Shown: positions 1-9,260, counted from the first letter of the stretch. The stretch is DNA of 64,000 nt from Erythrobacter sp. NAP1 (GCF_000152865.1 NZ_CH672390.1:1240001-1304000); one strand, 5' to 3'. Numbers and translations: made by a program. The notes: generated by a model from the letters alone, not told the origin.

Positions 1-286
1 TCTCAATCGCGAGCACGTAGGAGTGCTCCTGACAAAGAGGCGAGCAGTAATCGAGGCGGTCGAAATACGGCAAAGCCTGAAGATAGGTCTTCTGCTCGAT
101 CAGCTTCTCGGTGCCGCGGTGGAGCAGACCTACATGCGGGTCGACTCGCTCGATCACTTCGCCGTCAAGCTCCATCACCATGCGAAGAACGCCGTGCGCC
201 GCGGGGTGCTGCGGGCCGAAATTCAGCGTGTAGTTGGTGATGACTTCGCCGTCGGTGGTCGGCGATTCTTCTATCTGGACGCTCAT
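1..286 (-). CDS. nuoD: NADH-quinone oxidoreductase subunit D, N-terminal part
   Basis: This is the 49-kDa-type subunit of respiratory complex I, a peripheral-arm protein that helps form the quinone site. Only the first 95 codons are present; the gene leaves the window at its left edge. The visible part carries family motifs: [14 protein letters not shown] near residue 20 and [12 protein letters not shown] near residue 55, followed by [10 protein letters not shown]. The start ATG overlaps the nuoC stop as ATGA, so the two are translationally coupled. It is the last visible gene of a nuoA-nuoB-orf-nuoC-nuoD run. Identification is from the motifs and the gene order. Confidence 0.96.
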   Translation of the reverse strand, partial: MSVQIEESPTTDGEVITNYTLNFGPQHPAAHGVLRMVMELDGEVIERVDPHVGLLHRGTEKLIEQKTYLQALPYFDRLDYCSPLCQEHSYVLAIE

Positions 287-1062
287 TCGTCGCCCTCCTT
301 CAATTCGTCGTCATCGCCGATCTCGACCTCGATCATGTCGGGCGGAACGGCGTCGGTGCCTTCAGCGGCAGCTTCCGTGGCTTTGGGGCCAGCGCCGGTG
401 TCGGCGGGTTTTTCGGTTACCTTGGGCTTGTCGACCTGCGGCGGACCATCAGCCTTTTCATCGCCAGGGAGCACGTAATCCGAGCCTTCCCAAGGCGAGA
501 GGAAGTCGAAGGTGCGCATGTCCTGCGGCAGTTCTACCGGCTCGTAGACAACGCGCTTTTCATCTTCCGAATAGCGCAGCTCAGTGTAGCCGGTCATCGG
601 GAAGTCTTTGCGGAAAGGATGTCCTTCGAAACCGTAGTCGGTGAGAATGCGGCGCAGGTCCGAATTGCCCTCGAACACGACACCGTAAAGGTCGAAAACC
701 TCACGCTCGAGCCAACCCGCATTGGGCCACAGCGAAGTCACACTGGGGACGGGCGTCGTCTCGTCAGTCGAGCATTTCACCATGATCCGGTGGTTCTTGG
801 TAAGGCTCAGAAGCATGTAGACGACTTCGAAACGCTCATCGCGGTCGGGATAATCGGCCCCAGCGATCTCCATCATCTGCTGATAGGCGTGATCGTCGCG
901 AAGGATGCGCAGCACTTCGGCGATGCTTTCGCGCTTGGCGGTCAGAATGATCTCGCCGTGCTGTTCCTCGGCACGGTCAAGCCACACGCTGACGCTTTCG
1001 CTCAGAGCATCAAGAACGCCTTCGTTCGAGGCGAATTTGGGGGCGGAATGGAGAACGGTCAT
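283..1062 (-). CDS. nuoC: NADH-quinone oxidoreductase subunit C
   Basis: This 259-residue protein is the 30-kDa-type subunit of complex I. The core (about residues 60-200) has the family signature [13 protein letters not shown] and the downstream [16 protein letters not shown]. After about residue 205 there is a low-complexity tail rich in Pro, Lys, Glu and Ala that ends in an acidic stretch. Such tails vary between species and are probably disordered. I chose the ATG giving MTVLHSAPK because it overlaps the stop of the preceding small ORF as ATGA. A longer frame upstream only reads through that ORF. The gene overlaps nuoD by 4 bases. Confidence 0.95.
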   Translation of the reverse strand: MTVLHSAPKFASNEGVLDALSESVSVWLDRAEEQHGEIILTAKRESIAEVLRILRDDHAYQQMMEIAGADYPDRDERFEVVYMLLSLTKNHRIMVKCSTDETTPVPSVTSLWPNAGWLEREVFDLYGVVFEGNSDLRRILTDYGFEGHPFRKDFPMTGYTELRYSEDEKRVVYEPVELPQDMRTFDFLSPWEGSDYVLPGDEKADGPPQVDKPKVTEKPADTGAGPKATEAAAEGTDAVPPDMIEVEIGDDDELKEGDE

Positions 1063-1268
1063 GTCTTTGCCTTGGATATTGCCATCGCGGTGAGCGCAGC
1101 CGAAGCCACGCCTGCAATTGCTACTGCTATCCACAAGACCGACTGCGATACTACCACTTCCTGCCCGGTCCATTGCTTGATCGCGCCCGGTGAAAGCGCG
1201 GCAATCAACGCGCCGATAAACACGAGGTCGCAGATAACAACGAATGTGATAACCACGCCCCGGCTCAC
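1059..1268 (-). CDS. Small two-helix membrane protein between nuoB and nuoC
   Basis: This 69-codon ORF starts at GTG, overlapping the nuoB stop as GTGA, and ends overlapping the nuoC start as ATGA. It fills the gap exactly, which argues that it is a real, coupled gene. The product has two hydrophobic segments, about residues 5-25 and 45-65, joined by a short polar stretch containing KQWTGQE. I do not recognise a family. In the usual bacterial nuo order nuoC directly follows nuoB. The position suggests an accessory or assembly role in complex I, but nothing in the sequence demonstrates that. Confidence 0.72.
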   Translation of the reverse strand: MSRGVVITFVVICDLVFIGALIAALSPGAIKQWTGQEVVVSQSVLWIAVAIAGVASAALTAMAISKAKT

Positions 1269-1858
1269 CGTTCGATCGTCCCCGAACGGCGGATCTTCCG
1301 CTGCAGCTGCATCACGCCGTAAAGAAGCGCTTCGGCAGTCGGAGGGCAGCCAGGCACATAGATGTCTACCGGTACGATCCGGTCGCAGCCGCGCACGACG
1401 CTGTAGGAATAGTGGTAATAGCCACCGCCATTGGCGCACGAACCCATGCTGATCACGTATTTGGGATCGGACATCTGGTCGTAGACCTTGCGCAGCGCCG
1501 GAGCCATCTTGTTGCACAGAGTTCCGGCGACGATCATCACGTCCGACTGGCGCGGCGATGCACGCGGGGCGATGCCGAAACGCTCCATGTCATAGCGCGG
1601 CATGTTGACGTGGATCATCTCGACCGCGCAGCATGCGAGGCCAAAGGTCATCCACCACAGCGAACCGGTACGCGCCCACTGAAACAGGTCTTCGGTCGAA
1701 GTGACGAGGAAACCCTTGTCATTCACCTCTGTCTGAAGCGAGCGGAAGTAATCTTCGTCAGGCTGGCGCACCTCGCCCGCTTTCGCGGTTTCGAGTGCGC
1801 TCACATCCGGCAAATTGTTCGGAGGGGTGATCCCTACCGCTTGTTCGGGCGTGCTCAT
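1265..1858 (-). CDS. nuoB: NADH-quinone oxidoreductase subunit B
   Basis: This 197-residue protein is the PSST-type complex I subunit that holds iron-sulfur cluster N2, the last electron carrier before quinone. The ligand cysteines are present: the tandem Cys76-Cys77 in GLACCAVEM, Cys141 in GSCANGGG and Cys171 in VPGCPPTAE. The first 45 residues are a less conserved extension. The ATG chosen overlaps the nuoA stop as ATGA; the longer open frame upstream is antisense-like read-through of nuoA. The gene sits between nuoA and a small membrane ORF. Confidence 0.97.
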   Translation of the reverse strand: MSTPEQAVGITPPNNLPDVSALETAKAGEVRQPDEDYFRSLQTEVNDKGFLVTSTEDLFQWARTGSLWWMTFGLACCAVEMIHVNMPRYDMERFGIAPRASPRQSDVMIVAGTLCNKMAPALRKVYDQMSDPKYVISMGSCANGGGYYHYSYSVVRGCDRIVPVDIYVPGCPPTAEALLYGVMQLQRKIRRSGTIER

Positions 1859-2229
1859 TCCCAATCCAGAGCTCCCTTCTTCCATTCGTAAGCAAGGCCG
1901 ATCGCGAGAATGCCTAGGAAGGTCATCATGCCGATCCAGCCAACCCAGCCCGTTTCGCCAAGGCTCACCGCCCACGGAAACAGAAATGCGGCTTCGAGAT
2001 CGAAGATGATGAAGCTGATCGCGACCAGGTAGAACCGGACATCGAACTGGCTGCGCGCGTCTTCGAATGCGGGGAAGCCGCACTCATACTCCGACAGTTT
2101 TTCCGCGTCAGGATTGTGCGCACCGGTCAGGCGCGAAACGCCCATCGGCAAAAACACGAAAAGCACGGAAAGCCCGAAGGCGATGAAGATGAAGAGCAGT
2201 ATCGGAAGATACTGAGCGAGATCTATCAC
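1855..2229 (-). CDS. nuoA: NADH-quinone oxidoreductase subunit A
   Basis: This 124-residue protein is the small membrane subunit of complex I (ND3 type). Three hydrophobic helices are visible at about residues 8-30, 65-85 and 95-115. The conserved loop after helix 1 contains YECGF followed by [10 protein letters not shown]. The length is normal for the family. It is the first gene of the operon, so the promoter should lie in the 129 bases upstream (2230-2358). I see no convincing -35/-10 pair there. Confidence 0.96.
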   Translation of the reverse strand: MIDLAQYLPILLFIFIAFGLSVLFVFLPMGVSRLTGAHNPDAEKLSEYECGFPAFEDARSQFDVRFYLVAISFIIFDLEAAFLFPWAVSLGETGWVGWIGMMTFLGILAIGLAYEWKKGALDWE

Positions 2230-2358
2230 AGCGATGTCCAGACGTTATTTATCCCAGTGGGCTGCCTCTAGGCGCGTCGTCACCGCCGCGCAAGGGCGCG
2301 ACTCGGTCAAATGGGCACATATCTGTTGCAGAAAATCGAACTGTGGGTCGTGCGAATG

Positions 2359-3597
2359 TCAATCCTGCCCGGACGCAAGCGGCAGGCGGCGAATATCGGT
2401 CGGGATGGGAGGCTTGTCCTGAGCCGGTTCACCCTTGACGAAGCGATCCCATTGGCCGGTGGCAACATAGACGAGAGCATCGCCTGAAATACTCCCACCC
2501 AGCGGCTCAGTCCAACCAGGATGTGCTTGCTCAAGTGTTTCAACCGCACTGATCCTGAGACCATCATCCGACAAGGTGAATGCGCTGATCCGCATCGGCG
2601 ATGTCCCATTCTGCATCGCGATGAGCCGGTCACCATGCCGCCACAGGCCATCGACCCCGTCAAGGATCGCGGGCACATCGGATTGCAGGCGCGACACTGA
2701 GCCATCCCCAAGATTGATCATCGCTAATCCATATCGATAGTCGCTGACATAAAGCCGAGACTTATCTGCGCTGATCGCTAGGCCTTGCGGTGACCGAAAG
2801 GTGCCCGGAGCAACTAGCACTTCCAACTCGGTTGCGCCGACGGGCTTGCGATAGATTCCTCCGCCAATCGGATCGCTTGCGTAGACCGTCGCATCGGGGC
2901 TGATCGTGAGGTCAGAGACTGCTTTCGCGCCCTCTGGAGCCGGGACCAGCACCGGGTTCTGAAAATCCCCGCGGAGTCCGATCAGACCGGTGAAGAATTC
3001 CTCAGCGTCCTCAGATTCGTCGAGATTGGCAGAAGCGGCCCAACCCATGGAATCGTCCGGCTCGCCCACGATGCCCGACAGGTCGTTAGCTCCCGGTATC
3101 GCGATCGAAGTCCAGCTTTGATCGCCTGTGTAGATGTGGACCGAATTGCCGGTCACCGAAGTCGCCACCATCAGGGGCGTGCTTTCAGGGGCAAAGACGC
3201 TTTCGATCAGACCTGCCTCAGCAGGAACTGTCGCCACGACTTCGCTTGCCTCGATTACTTCAACATCGCGGATAAGCAGCGCCGCAACATCTTCCGCATG
3301 TTTTTCACCGACGAGTTTCGGGATCTGATCGCGCGCGACCTCGCTGAAGACGTAGCCGCGATCCATGAGCCAGCGCAGCGTTTGCTTCAGGCCATAGAAA
3401 TCCTCGGCCCCAAGCTGAGCGTTCAGCAGCCGCAGCCGTACCGACGAGCTGTCAGGAAAAGCTTCTGCCAGCGCGGTGAGCCCATCAAGGTCACGAATCT
3501 GCCCGGTCTGTGCATCGACGCTGCGCCAAGCTGCGTTCTCTTGGGCCAGCAGTGGTGACGCAGCGGTCAGCGCGAGCGCCGCCAGAAGGATTCTCAT
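2359..3597 (-). CDS. Exported SMP-30/NHL-like beta-propeller protein
   Basis: This 412-residue protein has an N-terminal signal peptide (MRILLAALALTAASPLLAQ) with likely cleavage after LLAQ, so it should be periplasmic. From about residue 130 on, the sequence shows the short beta-strand repeats of a six-bladed propeller of the gluconolactonase/SMP-30 type, with SPDATVYASD, SPQGLAISADKSRLYVSDY and WRHGDRLIAMQNG. Residues 30-110 look helical. The substrate cannot be read from the sequence. It ends 129 bases from nuoA and lies 12 bases downstream of an aldehyde dehydrogenase on the same strand, with which it is probably co-transcribed. Confidence 0.6.
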   Translation of the reverse strand: MRILLAALALTAASPLLAQENAAWRSVDAQTGQIRDLDGLTALAEAFPDSSSVRLRLLNAQLGAEDFYGLKQTLRWLMDRGYVFSEVARDQIPKLVGEKHAEDVAALLIRDVEVIEASEVVATVPAEAGLIESVFAPESTPLMVATSVTGNSVHIYTGDQSWTSIAIPGANDLSGIVGEPDDSMGWAASANLDESEDAEEFFTGLIGLRGDFQNPVLVPAPEGAKAVSDLTISPDATVYASDPIGGGIYRKPVGATELEVLVAPGTFRSPQGLAISADKSRLYVSDYRYGLAMINLGDGSVSRLQSDVPAILDGVDGLWRHGDRLIAMQNGTSPMRISAFTLSDDGLRISAVETLEQAHPGWTEPLGGSISGDALVYVATGQWDRFVKGEPAQDKPPIPTDIRRLPLASGQD

Positions 3598-3609
3598 CGC
3601 TGGAGTGCC

Positions 3610-5022
3610 TTACGCGCTTTGCTTGGCCTTGGGGTAAGGCGGCTTCATCTTGGCAAGCTTTGCGACATCAATCTTGGGCTGCTGATAGACAGCGCGTGCG
3701 TGGCTGAACTCCTTGAAGCCCTCGATCGCGTGATAGCTGCCCATCCCAGATGGACCGATCCCACCGAACGGTAGGTCCTCCATCGACACGTGGAAGATCA
3801 CGTCATTGGTGGTGACACCGCCTGAAATGGTGCGCGACAGGACGCGCTCTTGTTCGTCCTTGTCCTCGCCGAAATAGTATAGGCCAAGCGGGCGGTCGTT
3901 CGCGTTGATGTAATCGACCGCCTCATCGACCGCTTTGTAGGTTTTCACCGGCAGGACCGGCCCGAAGATCTCCTCCTGCATGACGGTCATGTCGTCATTG
4001 ACCCCGCGCAGCACGGTGAGAGGCAGCTTGCGCTGGTTGGCGCTGGCAAAGTTCTCGCCCGCCGGGTTGACTTCGATCACTTCCGCACCCTTGTCACGCG
4101 CGTCTTCGACCAGGCCTTGAAGCCGCTCGAAATGGCGGTCGGAAACGATCGAAGCGTAATCGTCATTTTCCAGCACGGTCGGATACATGGTCGATGCGGC
4201 GTTGGTCACGCCGGCAATCGCTTCGTCCTCGCTCTCCTCCGGCACATACATATAGTCAGGCGCGAGACAGATCTGACCCGCATTCATCATCTTGCCGAGC
4301 GCAATCCGCTCACCCGCCTTGGCGAAGTCAGCGCTGCGCCCAAGGATAACCGGAGATTTTCCGCCTAGCTCAAGCGTAACGGGCACGAGGTTTTCTGCGG
4401 CGGCCTGCATCACGCGGCGCCCTGTTGCGGTCGAGCCGGTGAAGATCAGATGATCGAACGGAAGCGACGAAAACGCAGCGGCCACTTCCGGTCCGCCGGT
4501 CACAACGACGCATTCGTCCGGAGTGAAGTACTCCTCGACCAGTTCTGCCATCAGCAGCGACGTGCGCTCGGTAAACTCGCTGGGCTTGATCATTGCGCGG
4601 TTCCCGGCCGCAAAGACCTGCATCAACGGCGAGAAAGCGAGGTTCACCGGGAAATTCCACGGCGACAGGATACCAATCACGCCCTTGGGCTCGTAGCGAA
4701 CCTCTGCCTTCGCTCCCATGAGCCCGAGCGGGAACTGGACCTTGCGTTTTTCAGGTTTGGCCCATTTGTCCATGTTCGACAGTGCGTTTTTCCCTGCGTT
4801 GATCGTACCATCAATATCGGTGATCATTGACTGGTGCATCGCGCGATTGCCGAAATCCGCGCTCATCGCCTTGCACAGGTTTTCGCCATGATCCTTGAGC
4901 AAGGCCATCGCGCGGCGGATGCGATCCTTGCGCATCTTCATGCTTTCGGGGCGCGATGCGGTGAAGGCGCTGCGCTGCAGGTCAAGCAGGCGTTCGAGTT
5001 CTTCGCGTTTGTCGTCGGCCAT
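3610..5022 (-). CDS. Coniferyl-aldehyde-dehydrogenase-like NAD(P)-dependent aldehyde dehydrogenase
   Basis: This 470-residue enzyme oxidises an aldehyde to a carboxylate with NAD(P). Visible hallmarks are GVIGILSPWNFP (about residue 115), IFTGSTATGRRVM (about 195), the catalytic Glu in VTLELGGKSP (about 216) and the nucleophilic Cys in NAGQICLAPDY (about 251). The latter resembles the coniferyl aldehyde dehydrogenase (CalB) subgroup. I chose the ATG at MADDKREELE because GGAGAGAGACC lies just before it; the open frame extends further without a site. The exact substrate is uncertain. It is divergent from the thiolase gene across 176 bases. Confidence 0.88.
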   Translation of the reverse strand: MADDKREELERLLDLQRSAFTASRPESMKMRKDRIRRAMALLKDHGENLCKAMSADFGNRAMHQSMITDIDGTINAGKNALSNMDKWAKPEKRKVQFPLGLMGAKAEVRYEPKGVIGILSPWNFPVNLAFSPLMQVFAAGNRAMIKPSEFTERTSLLMAELVEEYFTPDECVVVTGGPEVAAAFSSLPFDHLIFTGSTATGRRVMQAAAENLVPVTLELGGKSPVILGRSADFAKAGERIALGKMMNAGQICLAPDYMYVPEESEDEAIAGVTNAASTMYPTVLENDDYASIVSDRHFERLQGLVEDARDKGAEVIEVNPAGENFASANQRKLPLTVLRGVNDDMTVMQEEIFGPVLPVKTYKAVDEAVDYINANDRPLGLYYFGEDKDEQERVLSRTISGGVTTNDVIFHVSMEDLPFGGIGPSGMGSYHAIEGFKEFSHARAVYQQPKIDVAKLAKMKPPYPKAKQSA

Positions 5023-5103
5023 TTTGGTCTCTCTCCGGCAAATTTGGTTTCGCTTTGCCACGCTTTGTGCGGGAAAGCTCGCGCGCCCGCAAGTTAATAC
5101 CAA

Positions 5104-5116
5104 TTGCCGATGGCAA
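5104..5116. promoter_or_regulatory. Inverted repeat between divergent aldehyde dehydrogenase and thiolase genes
   Basis: The sequence TTGCC-GAT-GGCAA is a perfect 5+5 inverted repeat in the 176-base divergent spacer. A looser GTTGC...GCAAC pair follows at about 5129-5150. It could be an operator for a regulator that controls both genes. No regulator is encoded nearby, and short repeats of this size also occur by chance. Confidence 0.3.
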
Positions 5117-5198
5117 AGCCGATCTCGCGTTGCCATGAGACAGGCGCAACACTAAATCGGGAGCCAAATCTCCCCCTCGTTTCTCAAGGAAGTGAATC

Positions 5199-6395
5199 AT
5201 GGCCCAGTTTTCTGCCAACGATCCGATCGTCATCCTCTCTTATGCGCGCACGCCCATGGGCGGGATGCAGGGGGCGCTTTCCGACGTGTCGGCGACTGAC
5301 CTTGGCGCGACCGCGGTAAAGGCTGCGGTCGAGCGTTCGGGCGTTCTGGGCGAAAAGTTTGATCGAACCTACATGGGCTGCGTCCTTCCCGCAGGCCTCG
5401 GTCAGGCACCAGCCCGCCAAGCGACGATCAAGGCAGGTCTGCCTGAAAGCGTGCAGGCTACCACCGTGAACAAGGTCTGCGGCAGCGGCATGCAGACCGT
5501 GATCATGGGCGCAGAGGCACTCGCCAGCGGCACTGTCGATTATGTCGTCGCAGGCGGTATGGAGAGCATGACCAACGCGCCGTATCTCCTGAAGAAGCAC
5601 CGCTCGGGCGCGCGCATCGGGCACGATACGACCTACGATCACATGTTCCTCGACGGGCTTGAAGACGCTTACGAAGAAGGCCGCGCAATGGGCACCTTCG
5701 CTCAGGACACCGCGAACGAGTATCAGCTCACTCGCGAGGACATGGACGAATACTCGATCACCTCGCTCGACCGCGCAAACAAGGCTATCGAAAGCGGCGC
5801 GTTTGCGGATGAAGTGGTCCCAGTGACTTTCGCAACCCGCAAGGGCGAAGTGACCGTGGACACCGACGAACAGCCCGGCAAGGGCCGCCCCGACAAGATC
5901 CCGACGCTTCGCGCTGCCTTCGCCAAGGACGGCACGATTACTGCGGCTACGTCGAGCTCGATCTCGGACGGCGCTGCGGCTGTCGTTCTCACCCGTGAAA
6001 GTGTCGCCAAGGAAAACGGTCAGCAGCCGGTCGCCAAGGTTGTGGCGATGGCCGCCCATGCCCGCATGCCCAAAGATTTCACTGTGGCACCGGTCGGAGC
6101 GATTGAGAAAGTCCTCGAAAAGGCAGGCTGGAGCGTCGGCGACGTCGACCTTTGGGAAGTGAACGAGGCTTTTGCCTGTGTCGCCATGTTCGCGATGCGC
6201 GACATCGGGATCGACCATGCCAAGATCAACGTGAACGGCGGCGCGACCGCTCTCGGTCACCCGATCGGCGCATCGGGCACGCGTATCATCGTGACGCTGA
6301 TCAATGCTCTCAAGACGCAAGGCAAGACCAAGGGTGTCGCCTCGCTGTGCATCGGCGGTGGTGAAGCAACCGCAGTGGCTGTCGAACTGGTTTGA
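5199..6395 (+). CDS. Acetyl-CoA C-acyltransferase (thiolase)
   Basis: This 398-residue enzyme belongs to the thiolase II type, which condenses two acyl-CoA units or cleaves 3-ketoacyl-CoA. The catalytic residues are in place: Cys94 in NKVCGSGMQ, His354 in ALGHPIGASG and Cys384 in CIGGGEA. The NEAFA motif comes shortly before the His. The start ATG is preceded by AAGGAAG. Length and motifs fit a biosynthetic acetoacetyl-CoA thiolase (PhaA/AtoB-like), but no phaB or phaC lies in this window, so a catabolic role is equally possible. Confidence 0.92.
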   Translation: MAQFSANDPIVILSYARTPMGGMQGALSDVSATDLGATAVKAAVERSGVLGEKFDRTYMGCVLPAGLGQAPARQATIKAGLPESVQATTVNKVCGSGMQTVIMGAEALASGTVDYVVAGGMESMTNAPYLLKKHRSGARIGHDTTYDHMFLDGLEDAYEEGRAMGTFAQDTANEYQLTREDMDEYSITSLDRANKAIESGAFADEVVPVTFATRKGEVTVDTDEQPGKGRPDKIPTLRAAFAKDGTITAATSSSISDGAAAVVLTRESVAKENGQQPVAKVVAMAAHARMPKDFTVAPVGAIEKVLEKAGWSVGDVDLWEVNEAFACVAMFAMRDIGIDHAKINVNGGATALGHPIGASGTRIIVTLINALKTQGKTKGVASLCIGGGEATAVAVELV

Positions 6396-6399
6396 TGAA

Positions 6400-6900
6400 T
6401 TAAGGGGCGTCGGGTTCCATTGAACCCACGCCCCACAGGCGGTCCATCGCCACCCAACCAACCCTGCCATCGACATCGATTTCGCAGAAATTGTCGCGGC
6501 ATTCGATGAGTTCGCCGACGACTCCAGGCTCGGCGAGCCAGCGCATGACGGAGTTGGCGGCAGGCTCTTCGCGCAGCTCGGTCAGCCCTTCACCGATGAT
6601 CAGGACGCCAAGCTTGGGGTTGAGCTGACTTGCAGCCACCCAGCCCTGCGTGCCTTCATGGTCCTGCACGAGCCGCCAGCTTTCGCGCACGCGCACGACT
6701 TTTACCGGCAGCCCCTTGCGCTTGTAGACCCAGTCGATCTTGTATTCCTGGCTGGGCCCAACACGCATGTTGACTTCGTCGAAGCGCAGGGTCGCCCAAT
6801 ATGGCACTTCCCGGTTCTGGGCGCGCAGAGCGTCGGTGAAGATCGCGCTTGCAAGCACGAGGCACAGGCCGAGAACGGCAAAAAATCGAAGCGCGGTCAT
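6400..6900 (-). CDS. Exported bacterial SH3-domain protein
   Basis: This 166-residue protein has an N-terminal signal peptide ending near residue 27 (ALRAQ). Two SH3b-like units follow: one around VNMRVGPSQEYKIDWVYKRKGLPVKV (cut here as VNMRVGPS and KGLPVKVV), and a second around LREEPAANSVMRWLAEPGV. WRLVQD and GWVAAS are typical of the fold. Such periplasmic proteins often bind the cell wall; no catalytic domain is attached. It is convergent with the thiolase gene, its stop lying 4 bases away, and divergent from the hydroxyacid dehydrogenase. Confidence 0.78.
   Translation of the reverse strand: MTALRFFAVLGLCLVLASAIFTDALRAQNREVPYWATLRFDEVNMRVGPSQEYKIDWVYKRKGLPVKVVRVRESWRLVQDHEGTQGWVAASQLNPKLGVLIIGEGLTELREEPAANSVMRWLAEPGVVGELIECRDNFCEIDVDGRVGWVAMDRLWGVGSMEPDAP
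6404..6434. terminator. Hairpin at the end of the convergent thiolase and SH3 genes
   Basis: GGGGCGT-C-GGGTTC, a 4-base loop, then GAACCC-ACGCCCC form a 13-pair stem with a single bulged C. It starts 8 bases after the thiolase stop and lies over the last codons of the convergent SH3 gene. Neither side has a long T run (TTAATTC on the minus side), so it may stop transcription weakly or just protect 3' ends. Confidence 0.45.
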
Positions 6901-6988
6901 GGCATCCTGATAACCTCTTCATCACTAGCCCATCAAGGACCAAGAGGCCGCTTGACGCTTGGTTGCGAAACCCCGTAGCGCTTAGCTC

Positions 6989-8002
6989 ATGGCAATAAGC
7001 GAGACCCCTCCGAAATTCTCATCCGGCAAGCCCCGCGTGGTGGTCACGCGCCACCTCGCCCCGGCGGTCGAGGCGCGCATGAGCGAGCTTTACGACGCTG
7101 TCCTCAATGAGAGCGACAAGCCGATGAGCCGCGAGCAATTGGTCGAAGCGATGGCAAGCTGCGACGTGCTGGTCCCGACAGTCACCGATCGGATCAATGC
7201 AGAGATGATCGACGGTGCGGGCGAAAACCTGCGCCTTATCGCGAATTTTGGCGCGGGGACCGAGCATATCGATCTGGCGGCTGCGGCAAAGCGCAGGATC
7301 ATCGTCACCAACACGCCCGGCGTCTTCACCGACGACACGGCCGACCTCGCAATGGCGGGCATTATCGGCGTCCCTCGCCGCATCCGCGAAGGCGTCGAGC
7401 TGGTGCGCAGCGGCAAGTGGACCGGCTGGGCACCGACCGGAATGCTCGGCCGCAAAATTGGCGGCAAGGTACTCGGCATTGTCGGTATGGGCCGGATTGG
7501 ACAGGCGGTCGCGCACCGTGCTCGGGCGTTCGGGCTCGAAGTGTCTTACCATAGCCGCAGGCCACTTCCCGCAGCGCTCGAACAGATGCTGGGAGTGCGC
7601 TTCGTCGACAATCTCGACGACCTCGTCGCCGAGGCCGACATCCTCACCCTTCACTGCCCACTGACCGATGAAACCCGCGGCATGATTGATGCTCGCCGCA
7701 TCGCGCTGATGAAACCGGGTTCCAGCATCGTGAACACCGCGCGCGGCGAATTGATTGACGAAGAAGCGCTGATCGAAGCCCTGCAGTCGGGCCACCTCGC
7801 AGGAGCAGGCCTCGATGTCTATCCGGACGAACCCAAGGTGGACCGGCGCCTCATCACCAATCCCAATGTCATGACCCTCCCCCATATCGGCAGCGCGACT
7901 GTCGAAGGGCGAGAGGCGTCGGGTGAGAAGGTGATCGCCAACATCCGCTTCTGGGCTGACGGGCACCGTCCGCCCGATCAGGTGCTGACGGCGTTGGTTT
8001 GA
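6989..8002 (+). CDS. D-isomer-specific 2-hydroxyacid dehydrogenase (glyoxylate reductase-like)
   Basis: This 337-residue NAD(P)-dependent enzyme interconverts 2-oxo and D-2-hydroxy acids. The Rossmann motif GIVGMGRIGQAVA is near residue 162. The substrate-binding NFGAGTEHID is near 86, the catalytic Arg is in NTARGELID (about 251) and the catalytic His in LPHIGSAT (about 299). The pattern is closest to glyoxylate/hydroxypyruvate reductases. It stands alone, divergent from the SH3 gene and convergent with a GNAT gene, with only 2 bases between the stops. Confidence 0.88.
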   Translation: MAISETPPKFSSGKPRVVVTRHLAPAVEARMSELYDAVLNESDKPMSREQLVEAMASCDVLVPTVTDRINAEMIDGAGENLRLIANFGAGTEHIDLAAAAKRRIIVTNTPGVFTDDTADLAMAGIIGVPRRIREGVELVRSGKWTGWAPTGMLGRKIGGKVLGIVGMGRIGQAVAHRARAFGLEVSYHSRRPLPAALEQMLGVRFVDNLDDLVAEADILTLHCPLTDETRGMIDARRIALMKPGSSIVNTARGELIDEEALIEALQSGHLAGAGLDVYPDEPKVDRRLITNPNVMTLPHIGSATVEGREASGEKVIANIRFWADGHRPPDQVLTALV

Positions 8003-8004
8003 CG

Positions 8005-8463
8005 CTAGAGCTTGAGTGAAAAGAGCTTGTTGAACTCGCCCGGCGTGTAGCCCGCAAAGGCCTCGCACGGTTCAAAGCCAAAGCTTCGGTAAAGCCGGGT
8101 CGCAGGTTCGAACAGTTCGCCCGATCCTGTCTCAAGCTTGATCTCGGGATAGCCAAGTTCCTTCGCCCGATCGATCAAGGCCGTCAGGATCGCCTTGCCC
8201 GCGCCCCTGCCACGCGCCTGTGGGTGCGCGCGCATCGACTTTATCTCGGCGAAATCATCATGCTTGCGGATGGCGCCAATCGAAAGAAGACGCTCGCCGT
8301 TCCACGCCGCAAACACCTCCATGTCAGGCGTTTTCAAGCCAGACTGATCGAGCGCGTGATTGGTGCCGGGCGGCGAGCCTTCGAACATCTCGCGCGTATG
8401 CAGGTCGATCAGCGCCGCGACTTCAGGTTCGCTGAGGTCGGTGCGCCGGATCTCCATCGTCAC
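8005..8463 (-). CDS. GNAT family N-acetyltransferase
   Basis: This protein of about 152 residues has the acetyl-CoA-binding signature of the GNAT fold, HPQARGRGAGKAIL, followed by AKELGYPEIKLETG and the C-terminal ATRLYRSFGFEPCEAF. The substrate is unknown. Start choice: a GTG overlapping the fabI stop as GTGA gives the coordinates used; an ATG two codons later is nearly as good. It is the last gene of the fabA-fabB-fabI run, probably by operon extension rather than by function. Confidence 0.82.
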   Translation of the reverse strand: MTMEIRRTDLSEPEVAALIDLHTREMFEGSPPGTNHALDQSGLKTPDMEVFAAWNGERLLSIGAIRKHDDFAEIKSMRAHPQARGRGAGKAILTALIDRAKELGYPEIKLETGSGELFEPATRLYRSFGFEPCEAFAGYTPGEFNKLFSLKL

Positions 8464-9248
8464 AAGTTATCGTGCTGAGGCATGCCGAGGACGTGGAAGC
8501 CGCCATCGACACGGATAATCTCACCGGTCGTGCATGCGCCCGCGTCGGAGCACAGATACACAGCCGTTCCGCCCACCGCCTCAAGCGTCGCATTGGCGCG
8601 CAGGGGAGCGTTGGCCTCCGTGTGCTTGTAGGTTTTGCGCGCGCCGCCAATGGCCGAACCCGCAAGCGTCTTCATCGGGCCCGGACTGATCGCGTTCACG
8701 CGAATGCCTTCAGGGCCGAGGTCGTTGGCAAGGTATCGCACACCCGCCTCAAGCGCCGCCTTGGCAACGCCCATGACGTTGTAATTCGGCGTGACACGGT
8801 TGGAACCCATGTAGCTTAGTGTCAGGAGCGTGCCGCCATTCTCCTTCATCATCGGGTGAGCGCGCCGCGCGACCTCGATGAAGCTGTAGGCGGAGATATC
8901 CATCGAGTTTTTGAAGTTCGCACGGCTGGTGTCGAGGATCCGGCCTGTCAGCTCCGACTTGTCCGAATACGCAACCGCGTGAATGACGAAATCAAGCGTT
9001 TCCCACTTGTCCTGCAGCGCGCTAAACGCCGCGTCGAGCGAGGCGTCGTCAGTAACATCGACGTCGAGCATCGTGTCAGAGCCGACACTCTCAGCCAGCG
9101 GTGCAAGTCGCTTGCCGAAAGCTTCGCCCTGATAGGTAAAGGCAAGCTCCGCGCCTGCTTCGGCGCAGGCCTTGGCGATGCCCCACGCGATCGAGCGATC
9201 GTTGGCGACACCCATTACGAGCCCTCGTTTTCCAGCAAGCACGCCCAT
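8460..9248 (-). CDS. fabI: Enoyl-[acyl-carrier-protein] reductase, FabI type
   Basis: This 262-residue short-chain-dehydrogenase-fold enzyme catalyses the last step of each fatty acid elongation cycle with NADH. The FabI-type cofactor motif is GVANDRSIAWG at residues 13-23. The catalytic pair lies in the Y-x6-K spacing YNVMGVAK near residues 158-165, which distinguishes FabI from ordinary SDRs (Y-x3-K). RVNAISPGPMKTLA also matches. It is the FabI target class of triclosan. It follows fabB by 12 bases. Confidence 0.95.
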   Translation of the reverse strand: MGVLAGKRGLVMGVANDRSIAWGIAKACAEAGAELAFTYQGEAFGKRLAPLAESVGSDTMLDVDVTDDASLDAAFSALQDKWETLDFVIHAVAYSDKSELTGRILDTSRANFKNSMDISAYSFIEVARRAHPMMKENGGTLLTLSYMGSNRVTPNYNVMGVAKAALEAGVRYLANDLGPEGIRVNAISPGPMKTLAGSAIGGARKTYKHTEANAPLRANATLEAVGGTAVYLCSDAGACTTGEIIRVDGGFHVLGMPQHDNL

Positions 9249-9260
9249 AGCTACCTCACT

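Noticed and set aside
5184..6476. 430-codon open frame antisense to the thiolase gene
   Set aside because: The opposite strand encodes a full-length thiolase with all catalytic residues; the antisense frame has no recognisable domain.
7019..8068. 349-codon open frame antisense to the 2-hydroxyacid dehydrogenase
   Set aside because: It lies opposite an intact enzyme gene and encodes His/Arg-rich sequence with no motif.
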